DNA from: Allomesorhizobium camelthorni | GTDB taxonomy: Bacteria; Pseudomonadota; Alphaproteobacteria; Rhizobiales; Rhizobiaceae | Assembly: GCF_011045125.1 (NCBI RefSeq) | Contig: NZ_JAAKZF010000027.1 | Location: forward strand, 1 to 64,000 | Reading direction: 5' to 3' | DNA: 64,000 bases | Part shown: one piece after another, positions 20,159 to 28,500 of the stretch | Layout of the letters: each line of letters starts with the position of its first letter | Numbering within the stretch: the stretch's first letter is position 1 | Notes under the pieces: generated by a model | The model's database searches: none | Told to the model about the DNA's origin: nothing | What the model saw: the letters and a program-made list of their open reading frames with translations, nothing else | Program-made: the position numbers and the translations under genes

Positions 20159-20665
20159 TCACGATCCGCTCTCGCCTCTAGATGGCTTGGCCATTACGAA
20201 CCGCATATCTACCGAAGCCGTATCCTCGGCTAGTCGTCCGTCGAGCGCCGCGAGGATCGTCTCACAGACAACCGTTGTTTGCTTTAGCGCATCGAAATTC
20301 CAGAAGCGAAGTACCGAGTAACCTTCGCCACGCATGAATTCGTCGCGTACCTGGTCGTAGCAGCTTTCCGCATGTTGGCTTCCGTCCAGTTCAACGACCA
20401 GCTTCGCGCCGCGACATGCAAAATCCGCGAAATATGGCCCTAAGGGCATCTGGCGAACGAATTTATGCCCGCCAAGCCTTTTGGCCTTCAGTTCGTTCCA
20501 TAGGACCGCCTCCGCCATGTTGTCACCTCGGCGGAGCTCGCGAGCGCGCGCGATTTTCTCAGGCGAGCGCCGGCTCGGCAGAGCCCCCCTCTCCGTCTCG
20601 GGCTTTGCCCGAGCCACCTCTCCCCCGCTTTGCGGGGGCGAGGAACCCCCTTTTTGAGACGCCAT
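20159..20665 (-). CDS. DUF559 (very-short-patch-repair-like) endonuclease-domain protein
   Basis: A small PD-(D/E)XK-like protein of the DUF559 family, related in fold to Vsr endonucleases. The domain runs from RARELRRGDNMAEAVLW through KFVRQMPLGPYFADFAC to KLVVELDGSQH and VLRFWNFD; FADF and VELDG supply the predicted metal site. ATG 20665 shares one base with the glcD stop codon (TGATG), suggesting coupling. The first 30 or so residues are simply translation of a palindromic repeat arm (20583-20650), so the real start may be internal. It sits inside the glc operon between glcD and glcE, flanked by repeats. Biological role unknown. Confidence 0.8.
   Translation of the reverse strand: MASQKGGSSPPQSGGEVARAKPETERGALPSRRSPEKIARARELRRGDNMAEAVLWNELKAKRLGGHKFVRQMPLGPYFADFACRGAKLVVELDGSQHAESCYDQVRDEFMRGEGYSVLRFWNFDALKQTTVVCETILAALDGRLAEDTASVDMRFVMAKPSRGESGS
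20583..20650. repeat. Second copy of the glc-operon palindromic arm
   Basis: A single-arm copy of the repeat at 19977-20041 in the same orientation. It has the same CTCTCCGTCTCGGGCTT and CTCCCCCGCTTTGCGGGGGCG blocks. It overlaps the 5' end of the DUF559 gene. Together with 19977-20155 it brackets that gene. Confidence 0.85.
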
Positions 20666-22161
20666 CAAAACCTCGGAATGTCCGGGAACGGCATTTTCCC
20701 ACCGCTGATGTGCATGCGGCCGAGTTCGGCGCAGCGGCGGAGCTGCGGGAAGACCTTGCCGGGGTTGAGCAGGTGGTTGGGGTCGAAGGCGCATTTCACC
20801 CGCATCTGCTGGTCGAGGTCGATCTGATTGAACATTTCCGGCATCAGATCGCGCTTCTCGACGCCGACGCCGTGTTCGCCGGTCAGGACGCCGCCAACCC
20901 TGACGCAAAGTCGCAGAATGTCCGCGCCGAACTCCTCCGCCTTTTCCAGTTCGCCCGGAACGTTGGCGTCGTAAAGGATGAGCGGGTGGAGGTTGCCGTC
21001 GCCGGCATGGAAGACATTGGCGACGCGCAGGCCGTAGCGCTCCGACAATTCGCGCATGCCGGAGAGCACGCGCGGCAGTTCCTTGCGGGGAATGGTGCCG
21101 TCCATGCAGTAATAATCGGGCGAGATGCGGCCGACGGCCGGGAAGGCAGCCTTGCGCCCGGCCCAGAAGGTCAGCCGTTCCTCCTCGGAGGTGGAAATCC
21201 GGCAGGTGGTCGAACCATTCTTCAGGGCGATTTTCTCGACGAGCCCGATAAGATGATCGACCTCGACGCCCGGCCCGTCGAGTTCGACGATCAGCAGCGC
21301 CTCGCATTCCAGCGGATAGCCGGCCCGGACAAAGTCCTCGGCTGCGTGAATAGCCGGGCGGTCCATCATCTCCATGCCGCCCGGGATGATGCCGGCGCCG
21401 ATGATGTCGGCTACGCACTGGCCGGCCTGCTCGCTGGTCGGAAAGCCGATCAGCAGGGCGCGCGCGGTTTCCGGCTTCTTCAGGATGCGCACGGTGACCT
21501 CGGTGACCACGCCCAACAGTCCTTCCGAACCGGTCATGACGCCCAGCAGATCGTAGCCTTCCGAATCGAGATGCCTGCCGCCGAGCCGGACGATCTCGCC
21601 GTTCATCAGCACCATCTCTATGCCGAGCACATTGTTGGCGGTAAGCCCGTATTTCAGGCAGTGAACGCCGCCGGAGTTTTCCGCGACATTGCCGCCGATC
21701 GAGCAGGCGATCTGCGAGGACGGATCAGGGGCGTAGTAAAAGCCCTCAGCCTCCACTGCATTGGTGATGCCGAGATTGGTGACGCCGGGCTGGGCGACGA
21801 CTGCGCGGTTGGGAAAGTCGATCTCGAGGATGCGGTTGAAGCGGCTCATCACCAGAAGTACCGCGTCTTCCAGCGGCAGCGCGCCGCCGGAAAGCGAGGT
21901 GCCGGAGCCGCGCGGCACGACGCGAATGTTTCGCTCGTTGCAGTATTTCAGGATTCTTGCGACCTGTGCGGTCGTTTCGGGCAGCACGACCACCAGCGGC
22001 AGCTGGCGGTAGGCGGTCAGCCCGTCGCTCTCGAAGGCGCGCATCTCATTGACGGCGTCGACCACGCCCTCGCCCGGCACGATGATGCGCATGTCCGCGA
22101 CGATATCGTCGCGGCGGCGCATCGTGGCTTCGTCGGGTTTCGGCATCGCCAAACCGGACAT
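20665..22161 (-). CDS. glcD: Glycolate oxidase FAD-linked subunit GlcD
   Basis: Catalytic FAD subunit of glycolate oxidase. From MSGLAMPKPDE the protein is 498 aa, normal for GlcD. The PCMH-type FAD domain includes VVPRGSGTSLSGGALP and CSIGGNVAENSGGVHCLKYG. The C-terminal FAD-oxidase domain carries FHAGDGNLHPLILYD and TGEHGVGVEKRDLM, which hold substrate and flavin residues. The end FDPNHLLNPGKVFP is typical. ATG 22161 is preceded by GGAGAG. A longer frame to 22293 is less likely because it crosses the operator palindrome at 22182. It heads the leftward glcD-DUF559-glcE-glcF operon. Confidence 0.95.
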   Translation of the reverse strand: MSGLAMPKPDEATMRRRDDIVADMRIIVPGEGVVDAVNEMRAFESDGLTAYRQLPLVVVLPETTAQVARILKYCNERNIRVVPRGSGTSLSGGALPLEDAVLLVMSRFNRILEIDFPNRAVVAQPGVTNLGITNAVEAEGFYYAPDPSSQIACSIGGNVAENSGGVHCLKYGLTANNVLGIEMVLMNGEIVRLGGRHLDSEGYDLLGVMTGSEGLLGVVTEVTVRILKKPETARALLIGFPTSEQAGQCVADIIGAGIIPGGMEMMDRPAIHAAEDFVRAGYPLECEALLIVELDGPGVEVDHLIGLVEKIALKNGSTTCRISTSEEERLTFWAGRKAAFPAVGRISPDYYCMDGTIPRKELPRVLSGMRELSERYGLRVANVFHAGDGNLHPLILYDANVPGELEKAEEFGADILRLCVRVGGVLTGEHGVGVEKRDLMPEMFNQIDLDQQMRVKCAFDPNHLLNPGKVFPQLRRCAELGRMHISGGKMPFPDIPRF

Positions 22162-22181
22162 CGCGGTCTCTCCGGAACAAA

Positions 22182-22202
22182 CTGGTAAAAAGCTTTTACC
22201 AG
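22182..22202. promoter_or_regulatory. GntR/FadR-type palindromic operator upstream of glcD
   Basis: A perfect palindrome of 9-bp arms (CTGGTAAAA and TTTTACCAG) around AGC. It lies 20 bases upstream of the glcD start and about 180 bases from the divergent regulator gene. The outer TGGT...ACCA is the kind of site bound by FCD-subfamily GntR regulators such as LldR and GlcC. It is probably the site by which the neighbouring regulator controls glcD and perhaps itself. Binding is inferred, not shown. Confidence 0.7.
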
Positions 22203-22381
22203 CAGCGCCAACGCTCTGCAAATCGTGAATTGCTGTTTCTGTTGGTATTCCGGTCAAGTTCATCAAAAGCCGGCGGAACCCGCTGCACCTCAATCCTGGG
22301 AAGGCGGATAATTAAATTGACCGGAAGAAGACGTTGCCGCTATTGTCAGCGGCGACAACGAGCCGCCCGGAATGCCGAGCA

Positions 22382-23158
22382 TTGAGTGAAATCTTCTCCC
22401 GGATAGAGCATTCGCGCACCGCCGACGAGGTCGTGCAGCAGATCGAGAGCATGATCCTCGAAGGCGTGCTGCGCGCGGCCGACCGGTTGCCCGGCGAGCG
22501 CGAACTGGCGCGGCAGTTCGACGTATCGCGGCCGATCCTGCGCGACGCGCTGAAGACGTTGGAGGCGCGCGGGCTGATCGTGACGCGGCCGGGCGGCGGC
22601 ACCTATGTCGCCGACGTGATCGGCCAAGTGTTCACCGCGCCGGTGATGGACCTGATCGCCACGCATCGCAAGGCCGCGGCCGACTATCTGGAATACCGCC
22701 GCGAGATCGAGGGCGTCGCCGCCGAATACGCCGCCCGGCGTGTGACCGCCGACGATCTTGCGCTGCTCGGCGAGATCATGGCGCGCATGGAAGCGGCGCA
22801 TCAGCGCGGCGACTTCGAGCAGGAAGCGGCGGTCGATGTCGAGTTCCACAATGCGATCGGCGAATGCGCCCACAACATCATTCTTTTGCACACGCTGCGC
22901 TCGTGCTACCGGCTGCTGTCGGACGGGGTGTTCCACAACCGGCTTCTGGTGTTTGGCCTTCCCGGTGCGCGCGAGCAACTGCTTGCGCAGCACCGGGCGA
23001 TCCACGCGGCGGTGGCAGGCGGCGACCCGGCCGGCGCACGCAAGGCGGCGATGGACCATATCACCTATGTCGAGCAAGCGATGATCGAGGCCGAACGCAC
23101 CGGCGACTGGCAGCGCGTGTCCCGGTTGCGGCTTCGGCAACGGTCAGAAGCACGATAA
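22382..23158 (+). CDS. GntR-family transcriptional regulator, FCD (FadR) subfamily
   Basis: A 258-aa regulator. The N-terminal winged helix (ADEVVQQIESMILEG, LPGERELARQFDVSRPILRDALKTLEARGLI) is typical GntR. The C-terminal all-helical FCD domain has AVDVEFHNAIGECAHN with the metal-binding Asp/His pattern and later AQHRAIHAAV. Related proteins sense hydroxyacids (LldR for lactate, GlcC for glycolate). It sits between divergent glcD and the rightward lut-type genes, so it probably controls one or both. The start is taken as TTG 22382, giving LSEIFSRIEH; TTG 22334, preceded by GGAAGAAG, would add 16 residues. There is no in-frame ATG. Confidence 0.9.
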   Translation: MSEIFSRIEHSRTADEVVQQIESMILEGVLRAADRLPGERELARQFDVSRPILRDALKTLEARGLIVTRPGGGTYVADVIGQVFTAPVMDLIATHRKAAADYLEYRREIEGVAAEYAARRVTADDLALLGEIMARMEAAHQRGDFEQEAAVDVEFHNAIGECAHNIILLHTLRSCYRLLSDGVFHNRLLVFGLPGAREQLLAQHRAIHAAVAGGDPAGARKAAMDHITYVEQAMIEAERTGDWQRVSRLRLRQRSEAR

Positions 23159-23186
23159 TGAAGCCGATATTCAGCCAGGGAAGCCA

Positions 23187-23960
23187 GTGACCCAGCCAAT
23201 CGAGAAAAAGCCTAGCGTGGGACTGTTTGTGACCTGCCTGGTCGACCTGTTCCGGCCGACGGTAGGCTTCGCCGCCATCAAGCTGATCGAGGAGGCTGGC
23301 TGCACGGTCGACGTGCCGCGCGCGCAGACATGCTGCGGCCAGCCGGCCTACAATTCAGGCGACCGCGCCGACACCCGCGCCATCGCCGAAAACACCATCG
23401 AAGCCTTCGAGGGCTTCGACTATGTCGTCGCGCCCTCGGGCTCGTGCGCCGGCATGCTGAAGAAGCATTATCCCGGCCTGTTCAAGGGCGACGCCGCATG
23501 GGAAGCGCGGGCGCAGGCATTTTCGGCCAAGGTCCACGAGTTGGTGAGCTTTCTGGTCGACGTGCGCGGCATGCGCGGCGTCGATGCCCGCCTCGACGCC
23601 GCGGTCACCTATCACGATTCCTGCTCGGGCCTGCGCGAACTCGACATCAAGCAGCAGCCGCGCGCGCTGCTCGCCTCTGTGGCCGGCGTAAAGCTGGTCG
23701 AGATGCAGGATCCCGATGTCTGCTGCGGTTTCGGCGGCACCTTCTGCGTCAAGTATCCCGACATTTCCAACTCGATCGTGGAGACGAAGACCAAAAGCAT
23801 CGCCGCCTCAGGCGCCTCGACGCTGCTTGCCGGCGATCTCGGCTGCCTGATGAACATGGCCGGCAAGCTGAAGCGCGAGGGCTCGAAGGTCGAGGTCCGG
23901 CATGTCGCCGAAGTACTGGCCGGGATGACGCAAACGCCGCCGATCGGGGGGAGGGGGTGA
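23187..23960 (+). CDS. lutA: LutA/LldE-type (Fe-S) oxidoreductase subunit
   Basis: First gene of an L-lactate-utilisation-type operon (LutABC/LldEFG), which oxidises lactate to pyruvate with an iron-sulfur enzyme. The 257-aa protein has the two CCG domains expected of LutA: AQTCCGQPAYNSG near residue 50 and DVCCGFGGTFCVKYPD near residue 178. It starts with GTG 23187 and follows the regulator by 28 bases. Downstream, lutB and lutC complete the set, with an acetyltransferase gene inserted between lutA and lutB. The substrate could be another 2-hydroxyacid. Confidence 0.9.
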   Translation: MTQPIEKKPSVGLFVTCLVDLFRPTVGFAAIKLIEEAGCTVDVPRAQTCCGQPAYNSGDRADTRAIAENTIEAFEGFDYVVAPSGSCAGMLKKHYPGLFKGDAAWEARAQAFSAKVHELVSFLVDVRGMRGVDARLDAAVTYHDSCSGLRELDIKQQPRALLASVAGVKLVEMQDPDVCCGFGGTFCVKYPDISNSIVETKTKSIAASGASTLLAGDLGCLMNMAGKLKREGSKVEVRHVAEVLAGMTQTPPIGGRG

Positions 23961-23968
23961 GACGGGTC

Positions 23969-24487
23969 ATGTCGCCGGCCGCTGCAATCGGGACCGACAT
24001 CACCGTCCGGCCGGCGAGCCATGCCGATGCGGCGGCGATCGCAGCGATCTACAATCAGGGCATAGACGACCGCCTCGCCACGTTCGAAACCGAGCACCGT
24101 GCGGCGGTAGATGTCCGGGCGTGGTTCGATGCCGGCTATCCGGTCGTGGTCAGCGAAAGTGAGCGGGCGCTGGCGGCATACGCCGCCGCCTTCCCCTATC
24201 GGTCGCGCCCTTGCTATGCCGGCGTGCGCGAATTCTCGGTCTATGTGCGCCGCGACTTTCGCGGCCAAGGCCATGGCAAACGCGTGTTGTCGGCCCTGAT
24301 CGGCGCTGTCCGCGCTGAGGGCGGCTGGAAGCTCGTCTCGCGAATCTTCCCGGAGAACACGGTCAGCCTTGCGCTTTGCCGCAGTCTCGGCTTCCGCGAG
24401 GTTGGCGTCTATCGGCGGCACGGCATGCTCGACGGCCACTGGCGCGATACCGTGATTGTCGAAAAGCTTCTCACCGAGGTCGGCTAA
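23969..24487 (+). CDS. GNAT N-acetyltransferase, phosphinothricin/ArsN1-like
   Basis: A 172-aa GNAT enzyme. ITVRPASHADAAAIAAIYNQGI and ATFETEHR match the start of phosphinothricin acetyltransferase and ArsN1-type arsinothricin acetyltransferases. The acetyl-CoA loop is FRGQGHGKRVLSALI. The end SLGFREVGVYRRHGMLDG is also family-like. It would acetylate an amino-acid-like substrate. The gene lies inside the lut operon: a GTG at 23957 would overlap the lutA stop codon by four bases, and its TAA shares one base with the lutB ATG. The ATG at 23969 is used here, but the GTG is equally possible. The substrate is unproven. Confidence 0.85.
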   Translation: MSPAAAIGTDITVRPASHADAAAIAAIYNQGIDDRLATFETEHRAAVDVRAWFDAGYPVVVSESERALAAYAAAFPYRSRPCYAGVREFSVYVRRDFRGQGHGKRVLSALIGAVRAEGGWKLVSRIFPENTVSLALCRSLGFREVGVYRRHGMLDGHWRDTVIVEKLLTEVG

Positions 24488-25923
24488 TGCAAATAACCTC
24501 CCCCACCTTCAAGGAGAACTCGGCGGGCGCGCTGGCCGATGTGCAGCTGCAGAAGGCGCTCGGCAATGTCCGTTCCGGCTTCATCGACAAGCGCCGCAAG
24601 GCCGTCGAGGCGCTGCCCGAATTCGATCAGCTCCGCGACAGCGCTCGCGCCATCAAGGACCATGCGCTGGAAAATCTCGACCTCTATCTCGAGGCTTACG
24701 AGGCCAAGGTGAAGGCGTCCGGCGGCCATGTGCACTGGGCCGAGACCGCCGAGGATGCGAGGAACATCATCCTCGATATATGCCGCTCGGCCGGCGCGCG
24801 GACGGTGACCAAGGGCAAGTCGATGATCACCGAGGAGATCGCGCTCAACGATTTCCTCGCCGAGAATGGCATTCGCCCGGTCGAGACGGATCTCGGCGAA
24901 TACATCATCCAGTTGCGCGGCGAGCATCCGAGCCACATCATCGCGCCGGCCGTTCACCTGAACAAGGAACAGGTCGAGGCGGATTTCCGCCGCGTGCACG
25001 ACCATCTGCCGCCCGGCCGCGACTTGTCGGAACCCGAAACGCTGCTCAACGAGGCGCGCAAGGTGCTGCGCTCGGCCTATTTCGAGGCCGATGTCGGCAT
25101 TACCGGTGCCAATTTCCTGGTGGCGGAGACCGGTACGTCGATCATCGTCACCAATGAGGGCAATGGCGACCTGACGCAGATCCTGCCGAAGGTGCATGTG
25201 GTGGTGGCGTCGCTCGAAAAGATCGTGCCGACGCTGGAGGACGCAGCGCAGATTTTGCGGGTGCTGGCGCGCTCGGCGACCGGGCAGGATATGAGCGTCT
25301 ATACGACCATGTCGACCGGGCCGCGCCGGCCCGGCGATCCGGACGGACCGGAGGAATACCACGTCGTTCTGCTCGACAATGGCCGCTCGGCGATGCTCGG
25401 AACCGAGTTCCAGGACATGCTGCGCTGCATACGCTGCGGCGCCTGCATGAACCATTGCCCGGTCTATCACGCGGTCGGCGGGCACGCCTATGGCTGGGTC
25501 TATCCAGGGCCGATGGGCGCGGTGCTGACGCCCTCGCTGATCGGCGTCGACAAGGCGGGGCACCTGCCCAACGCCTCGACCTTCTGCGGGCGCTGCGAAA
25601 GCGTGTGCCCGATGAAGATACCGTTGCCGAAGATGATGCGGCACTGGCGCGAGCGCGAATTCGAGCGCGGGCTGAACCCCGCCACCCAGCGCGCCGGGCT
25701 GAAGCTGTGGGCGTTCCTGGCCAAGCGGCCTTCGCTTTACCGTTTCGCGACGTCGATCGCGATCCCGATGCTGTCGCTGCTCGACCGAGGCAAGGGCAGG
25801 TTCGGCTATCTCCCGCTCGCAGGCGGCTGGACCAAGCATCGCGACCTGCCCGCGCCGGAGAAGCGCACCTTCATGCAGCAGTTGGGCAGCCGCAATACCG
25901 CAGCGAAAGAGGCCGCGCGATGA
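24487..25923 (+). CDS. lutB: LutB/LldF-type iron-sulfur protein
   Basis: A 478-aa component of the lactate-utilisation complex. The N-terminal LUD domain (GARTVTKGKSMITEEIALND, GITGANFLVAETGT) is followed by two ferredoxin-type 4Fe-4S motifs, CIRCGACMNHCPVY and FCGRCESVCPMKIPLP. A C-terminal region has hydrophobic segments. ATG 24487 overlaps the previous stop codon by one base (TAATG). Its own stop codon overlaps lutC by four bases, so lutA, the acetyltransferase gene, lutB and lutC form one tightly coupled operon. Motifs and length are normal for LutB. Confidence 0.93.
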   Translation: MQITSPTFKENSAGALADVQLQKALGNVRSGFIDKRRKAVEALPEFDQLRDSARAIKDHALENLDLYLEAYEAKVKASGGHVHWAETAEDARNIILDICRSAGARTVTKGKSMITEEIALNDFLAENGIRPVETDLGEYIIQLRGEHPSHIIAPAVHLNKEQVEADFRRVHDHLPPGRDLSEPETLLNEARKVLRSAYFEADVGITGANFLVAETGTSIIVTNEGNGDLTQILPKVHVVVASLEKIVPTLEDAAQILRVLARSATGQDMSVYTTMSTGPRRPGDPDGPEEYHVVLLDNGRSAMLGTEFQDMLRCIRCGACMNHCPVYHAVGGHAYGWVYPGPMGAVLTPSLIGVDKAGHLPNASTFCGRCESVCPMKIPLPKMMRHWREREFERGLNPATQRAGLKLWAFLAKRPSLYRFATSIAIPMLSLLDRGKGRFGYLPLAGGWTKHRDLPAPEKRTFMQQLGSRNTAAKEAAR

Positions 25924-26594
25924 GTTCCCGCGAAGCGATCCTGAAAAAGGTACGCCAATCGCTCGGCCAGCCGGCCAGCGATGCAGTGCGGCAGAAGGCG
26001 GTTGCCGACAGGCTGAAGAAATCGCCGCAAGGCGTCATCCCCGCGCGGGGACAACTCGCGCCGGCGGAGCGCGTCGAGCTGTTCTGCACCATGGCTGAAA
26101 AGCTGTTCGCGACGGTCCAGCGCGTCCCGAAACCGGAGGACGTGCCGGCGGCGGTGGCCGAATATCTGCGCGGCAAGAACCTGCCCGCTTCGATCCGCAT
26201 GGGTGGCGACCCTAGACTTGCAGCGATGCCGTGGCGCAAGCAACGCGCGCTGGAGGTCAAGCAAGGGGCATCGGACGGCGACGACGCGACCGGCGTCAGC
26301 CATGCGGCGGGCGGCATCGCCGAGACCGGCACGCTGGTCATGCTTTCGGGCGCCGGCAATCCGACGACGATCAATTTCCTGCCCGAGCATCACATTGTCG
26401 TCATCGACGCCGCCGATATCGACGGCGACCTCGAAACGGCGATCGCAAACGTCCGCAAGATTTTCGGAAAGGGAAAGATGCCGCGCACGCTGAACCTCGT
26501 CTCGGGGCCTTCGCGCTCCGGCGACATCGAGCAGAAGCTCATCCTCGGCGCGCATGGCCCGCGGGCGCTGCACATCCTCGTCGTGGGCGGCTGA
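25920..26594 (+). CDS. lutC: LutC/LldG-type LUD-domain protein
   Basis: A 224-aa LUD-domain subunit of the lactate-utilisation complex. It begins with ATGA overlapping the lutB stop codon by four bases. Recognisable segments are VSHAAGGIAETGTLVMLSG, INFLPEHHIVVIDAADI and the C-terminal GPSRSGDIEQKLILGAHGPR, in which the conserved SRT/SRSADIE-type motif binds the ligand. It is usually required together with LutA and LutB. The match is clear over the whole length. Confidence 0.92.
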   Translation: MSSREAILKKVRQSLGQPASDAVRQKAVADRLKKSPQGVIPARGQLAPAERVELFCTMAEKLFATVQRVPKPEDVPAAVAEYLRGKNLPASIRMGGDPRLAAMPWRKQRALEVKQGASDGDDATGVSHAAGGIAETGTLVMLSGAGNPTTINFLPEHHIVVIDAADIDGDLETAIANVRKIFGKGKMPRTLNLVSGPSRSGDIEQKLILGAHGPRALHILVVGG

Positions 26595-26597
26595 TCG

Positions 26598-27341
26598 TTG
26601 CGAGACGGAGGCGTTCATTTTCTCAATGCGCGCGGGCCGGAAGGCATGCGCATCTACGCGATGGGAGACGTGCACGGGCGCGCTGACCTTTTGAAGCTGA
26701 TGCACGAACGGATCGAGGCGGAGATCGCGCGCGACCGGCCGGCAGACTGGCGCATCATTCACCTGGGCGACTATGTCGACCGGGGTACTGATTCCAAGGC
26801 TGTGCTGGATTTCCTGGTCGCAGCCCACCGCCGCGATGAGCGGATCATTTCGCTCGCCGGCAATCATGATGTCGGCTTTCTCGAATTCCTCGACAAGCCC
26901 GACCCGGCGACGCTGTTCGCGCGCTTCGGCGGGGCCGAAACGGCACGGTCCTACGGCGTGACGCTCGACTGCGGCCACCCCGCGGCCCTGCGCGAAAGCC
27001 ATTCGGCGCTGATGGACGCGGTCGACGACAGCCATGTCGCTTTCCTGCGGGCGCGGCCGTTCAGCGTGGCGATGGGAGACTTCTTCTTCTGCCACGCAGG
27101 CATCCGCCCCGAAGTCGCGCTGGACAAGCAGGCCGCCGAGGACCTGATCTGGATACGGGCGGATTTCCTGGACTATCGCGCCCTGCACCCGAAGATCATC
27201 GTGCACGGCCACACGCCGTTCGCCGAGCCCGAAATCCTGCCGAACCGCGTCAATGTCGACACGCTGGCCTACCGGTCCGGCGTGCTGACGGCGCTGGTTG
27301 TGGACGGCGCCGAGAAGCGGATGCTCTCGGTCCGGGCGTGA
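26598..27341 (+). CDS. Serine/threonine phosphatase-like metallophosphoesterase
   Basis: Calcineurin-like phosphoesterase related to bacterial PPP-type phosphatases and ApaH. All five metal motifs are visible: GDVHGRADLL, GDYVDRG, GNHD, a histidine in FCHAG and VHGHTPF. The protein is about 247 aa from TTG 26598, or 231 aa from ATG 26646. The upstream FLNARGPEG looks conserved in relatives, favouring the longer form. It follows lutC by three bases and may be the last gene of that operon. The cellular substrate (phosphoprotein or dinucleotide) cannot be deduced. Confidence 0.88.
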   Translation: MRDGGVHFLNARGPEGMRIYAMGDVHGRADLLKLMHERIEAEIARDRPADWRIIHLGDYVDRGTDSKAVLDFLVAAHRRDERIISLAGNHDVGFLEFLDKPDPATLFARFGGAETARSYGVTLDCGHPAALRESHSALMDAVDDSHVAFLRARPFSVAMGDFFFCHAGIRPEVALDKQAAEDLIWIRADFLDYRALHPKIIVHGHTPFAEPEILPNRVNVDTLAYRSGVLTALVVDGAEKRMLSVRA

Positions 27342-27482
27342 TCAGTATCGGGAAGCGGTGACGCCGTAGCCGTCGATGGCGGCATGCTTGGCCGAAGCGC
27401 TGGCCGTATAGATGCCGAAGCCGCACAGCACGATGGCCGACATCATGGCGAACGACAAAAGTGCTGCTTTCACGGGGGTCAT
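27342..27482 (-). CDS. Small membrane or secreted protein, 46 aa
   Basis: A short frame from ATG 27482 encodes MTPVKAALLSFAMMSAIVLC followed by FGIYTASASAKHAAIDG and an end VTASRY. The hydrophobic N-terminus reads as a single membrane segment or a signal peptide with cleavage after the ASA cluster. It is convergent with the phosphoesterase gene, whose end abuts it. Codon use (GC-rich third positions) fits a real gene. Function unknown; similar very short secreted proteins are common in rhizobia. Confidence 0.55.
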   Translation of the reverse strand: MTPVKAALLSFAMMSAIVLCGFGIYTASASAKHAAIDGYGVTASRY

Positions 27483-27727
27483 CTCGGTTGGGCTTCGGTA
27501 TGTCTGCACGGCCAGGGTTACTTTTCGGTTTCCGCCGCGCGGGCTGATTGGTCAGCAATGGCGTGGGAAGCGGCCGCCTTCTAGGCGTTCGCCGGGCGGC
27601 CCGCCAGCCGTCCCAAGGGACATCTACACGAGATTTCGGCGGCGGTGCATTTTTGCCACTGGGGATGGCGGAGTTCCGCCCTTCACCTGCCTACCGGGTA
27701 ACGATGAGGGGCAATTGCTGGACGAGC

Positions 27728-28426
27728 CTAGATCGCCGCTACCCAGGCGCGGGCGAGCGCGAGGCCGGCGGCGTCGGCTTCCGGACCGTGCCGCTCCGCC
27801 TCCGCTTCGAAGCGCGCCGGCCAATCGGGCTGGCGGTCGGCGAGATAGCCGGCAAAGGCCGTGTTCCAGTGGCGGATCAGCGGCCGGTCCGCCTCGAAAT
27901 GGAACTGGAAGCCGTAGGCCGCGCGGCCGATGCGGAAGGCCTGGTTTGCAGCCGCCGCATTGGAGGCGAGGCGAACGGCATTGGGCGGCAGCGTGAAGGT
28001 GTCGTCGTGCCACTGGAAAATCGGAAACTCCCGCGGCGGCGCGCTGAGCACCGAATCGCCCACGGCCTCCTCCGTCAGCGAGACGCCATGCCAGCCGAAT
28101 TCCGGCGCCGCCCCGATCAGATTTTCGGCCCCGTAGGCGCGGGCAAGCAACTGGCTGCCGAGGCAGATGCCGAGCACCGCCCGGTCGCGGCTTTCGAAAT
28201 CGCGCATCAGGGCAAGCAGCGCCGGGATGTAGGGATATTCATCGTCGGCGAGCGCGTTCTGTCCGCCGCCCAGCACCACGATCGCGTCGTGCCCGTCCGC
28301 ATCGGGAGGCAGCGCATCGCCGAGATGGGCGTTGCGGATGTCCAGCTTCGCGCCGGCTTCCTCGAGCGCCATTCCGACCTGGCCAAGCCCGGTATTGTCG
28401 TAGTTCTGGACGACGAGAACGCGCAT
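27728..28426 (-). CDS. Type 1 glutamine amidotransferase-like protein
   Basis: A 232-aa stand-alone class I GATase domain, resembling the N-terminal half of GMP synthase. The nucleophile elbow is LGICLGSQLLARA (Cys about 87). The triad histidine lies in FQFHFEAD and the glutamate follows. IVVLGGGQNALADD holds the oxyanion-strand region. Proteins of this type may hydrolyse gamma-glutamyl compounds or serve as the glutaminase of an unknown enzyme. No synthetase partner is adjacent; it is divergent from the Cys-motif gene at 28501. Specific role unknown. Confidence 0.85.
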   Translation of the reverse strand: MRVLVVQNYDNTGLGQVGMALEEAGAKLDIRNAHLGDALPPDADGHDAIVVLGGGQNALADDEYPYIPALLALMRDFESRDRAVLGICLGSQLLARAYGAENLIGAAPEFGWHGVSLTEEAVGDSVLSAPPREFPIFQWHDDTFTLPPNAVRLASNAAAANQAFRIGRAAYGFQFHFEADRPLIRHWNTAFAGYLADRQPDWPARFEAEAERHGPEADAAGLALARAWVAAI

Positions 28427-28500
28427 CGAAATCCTTCGGGAATGACAAAAGCGTTGCGACCGATATCATGGCTTGCACACGCCAGAAAGGGAGGCCGGCC

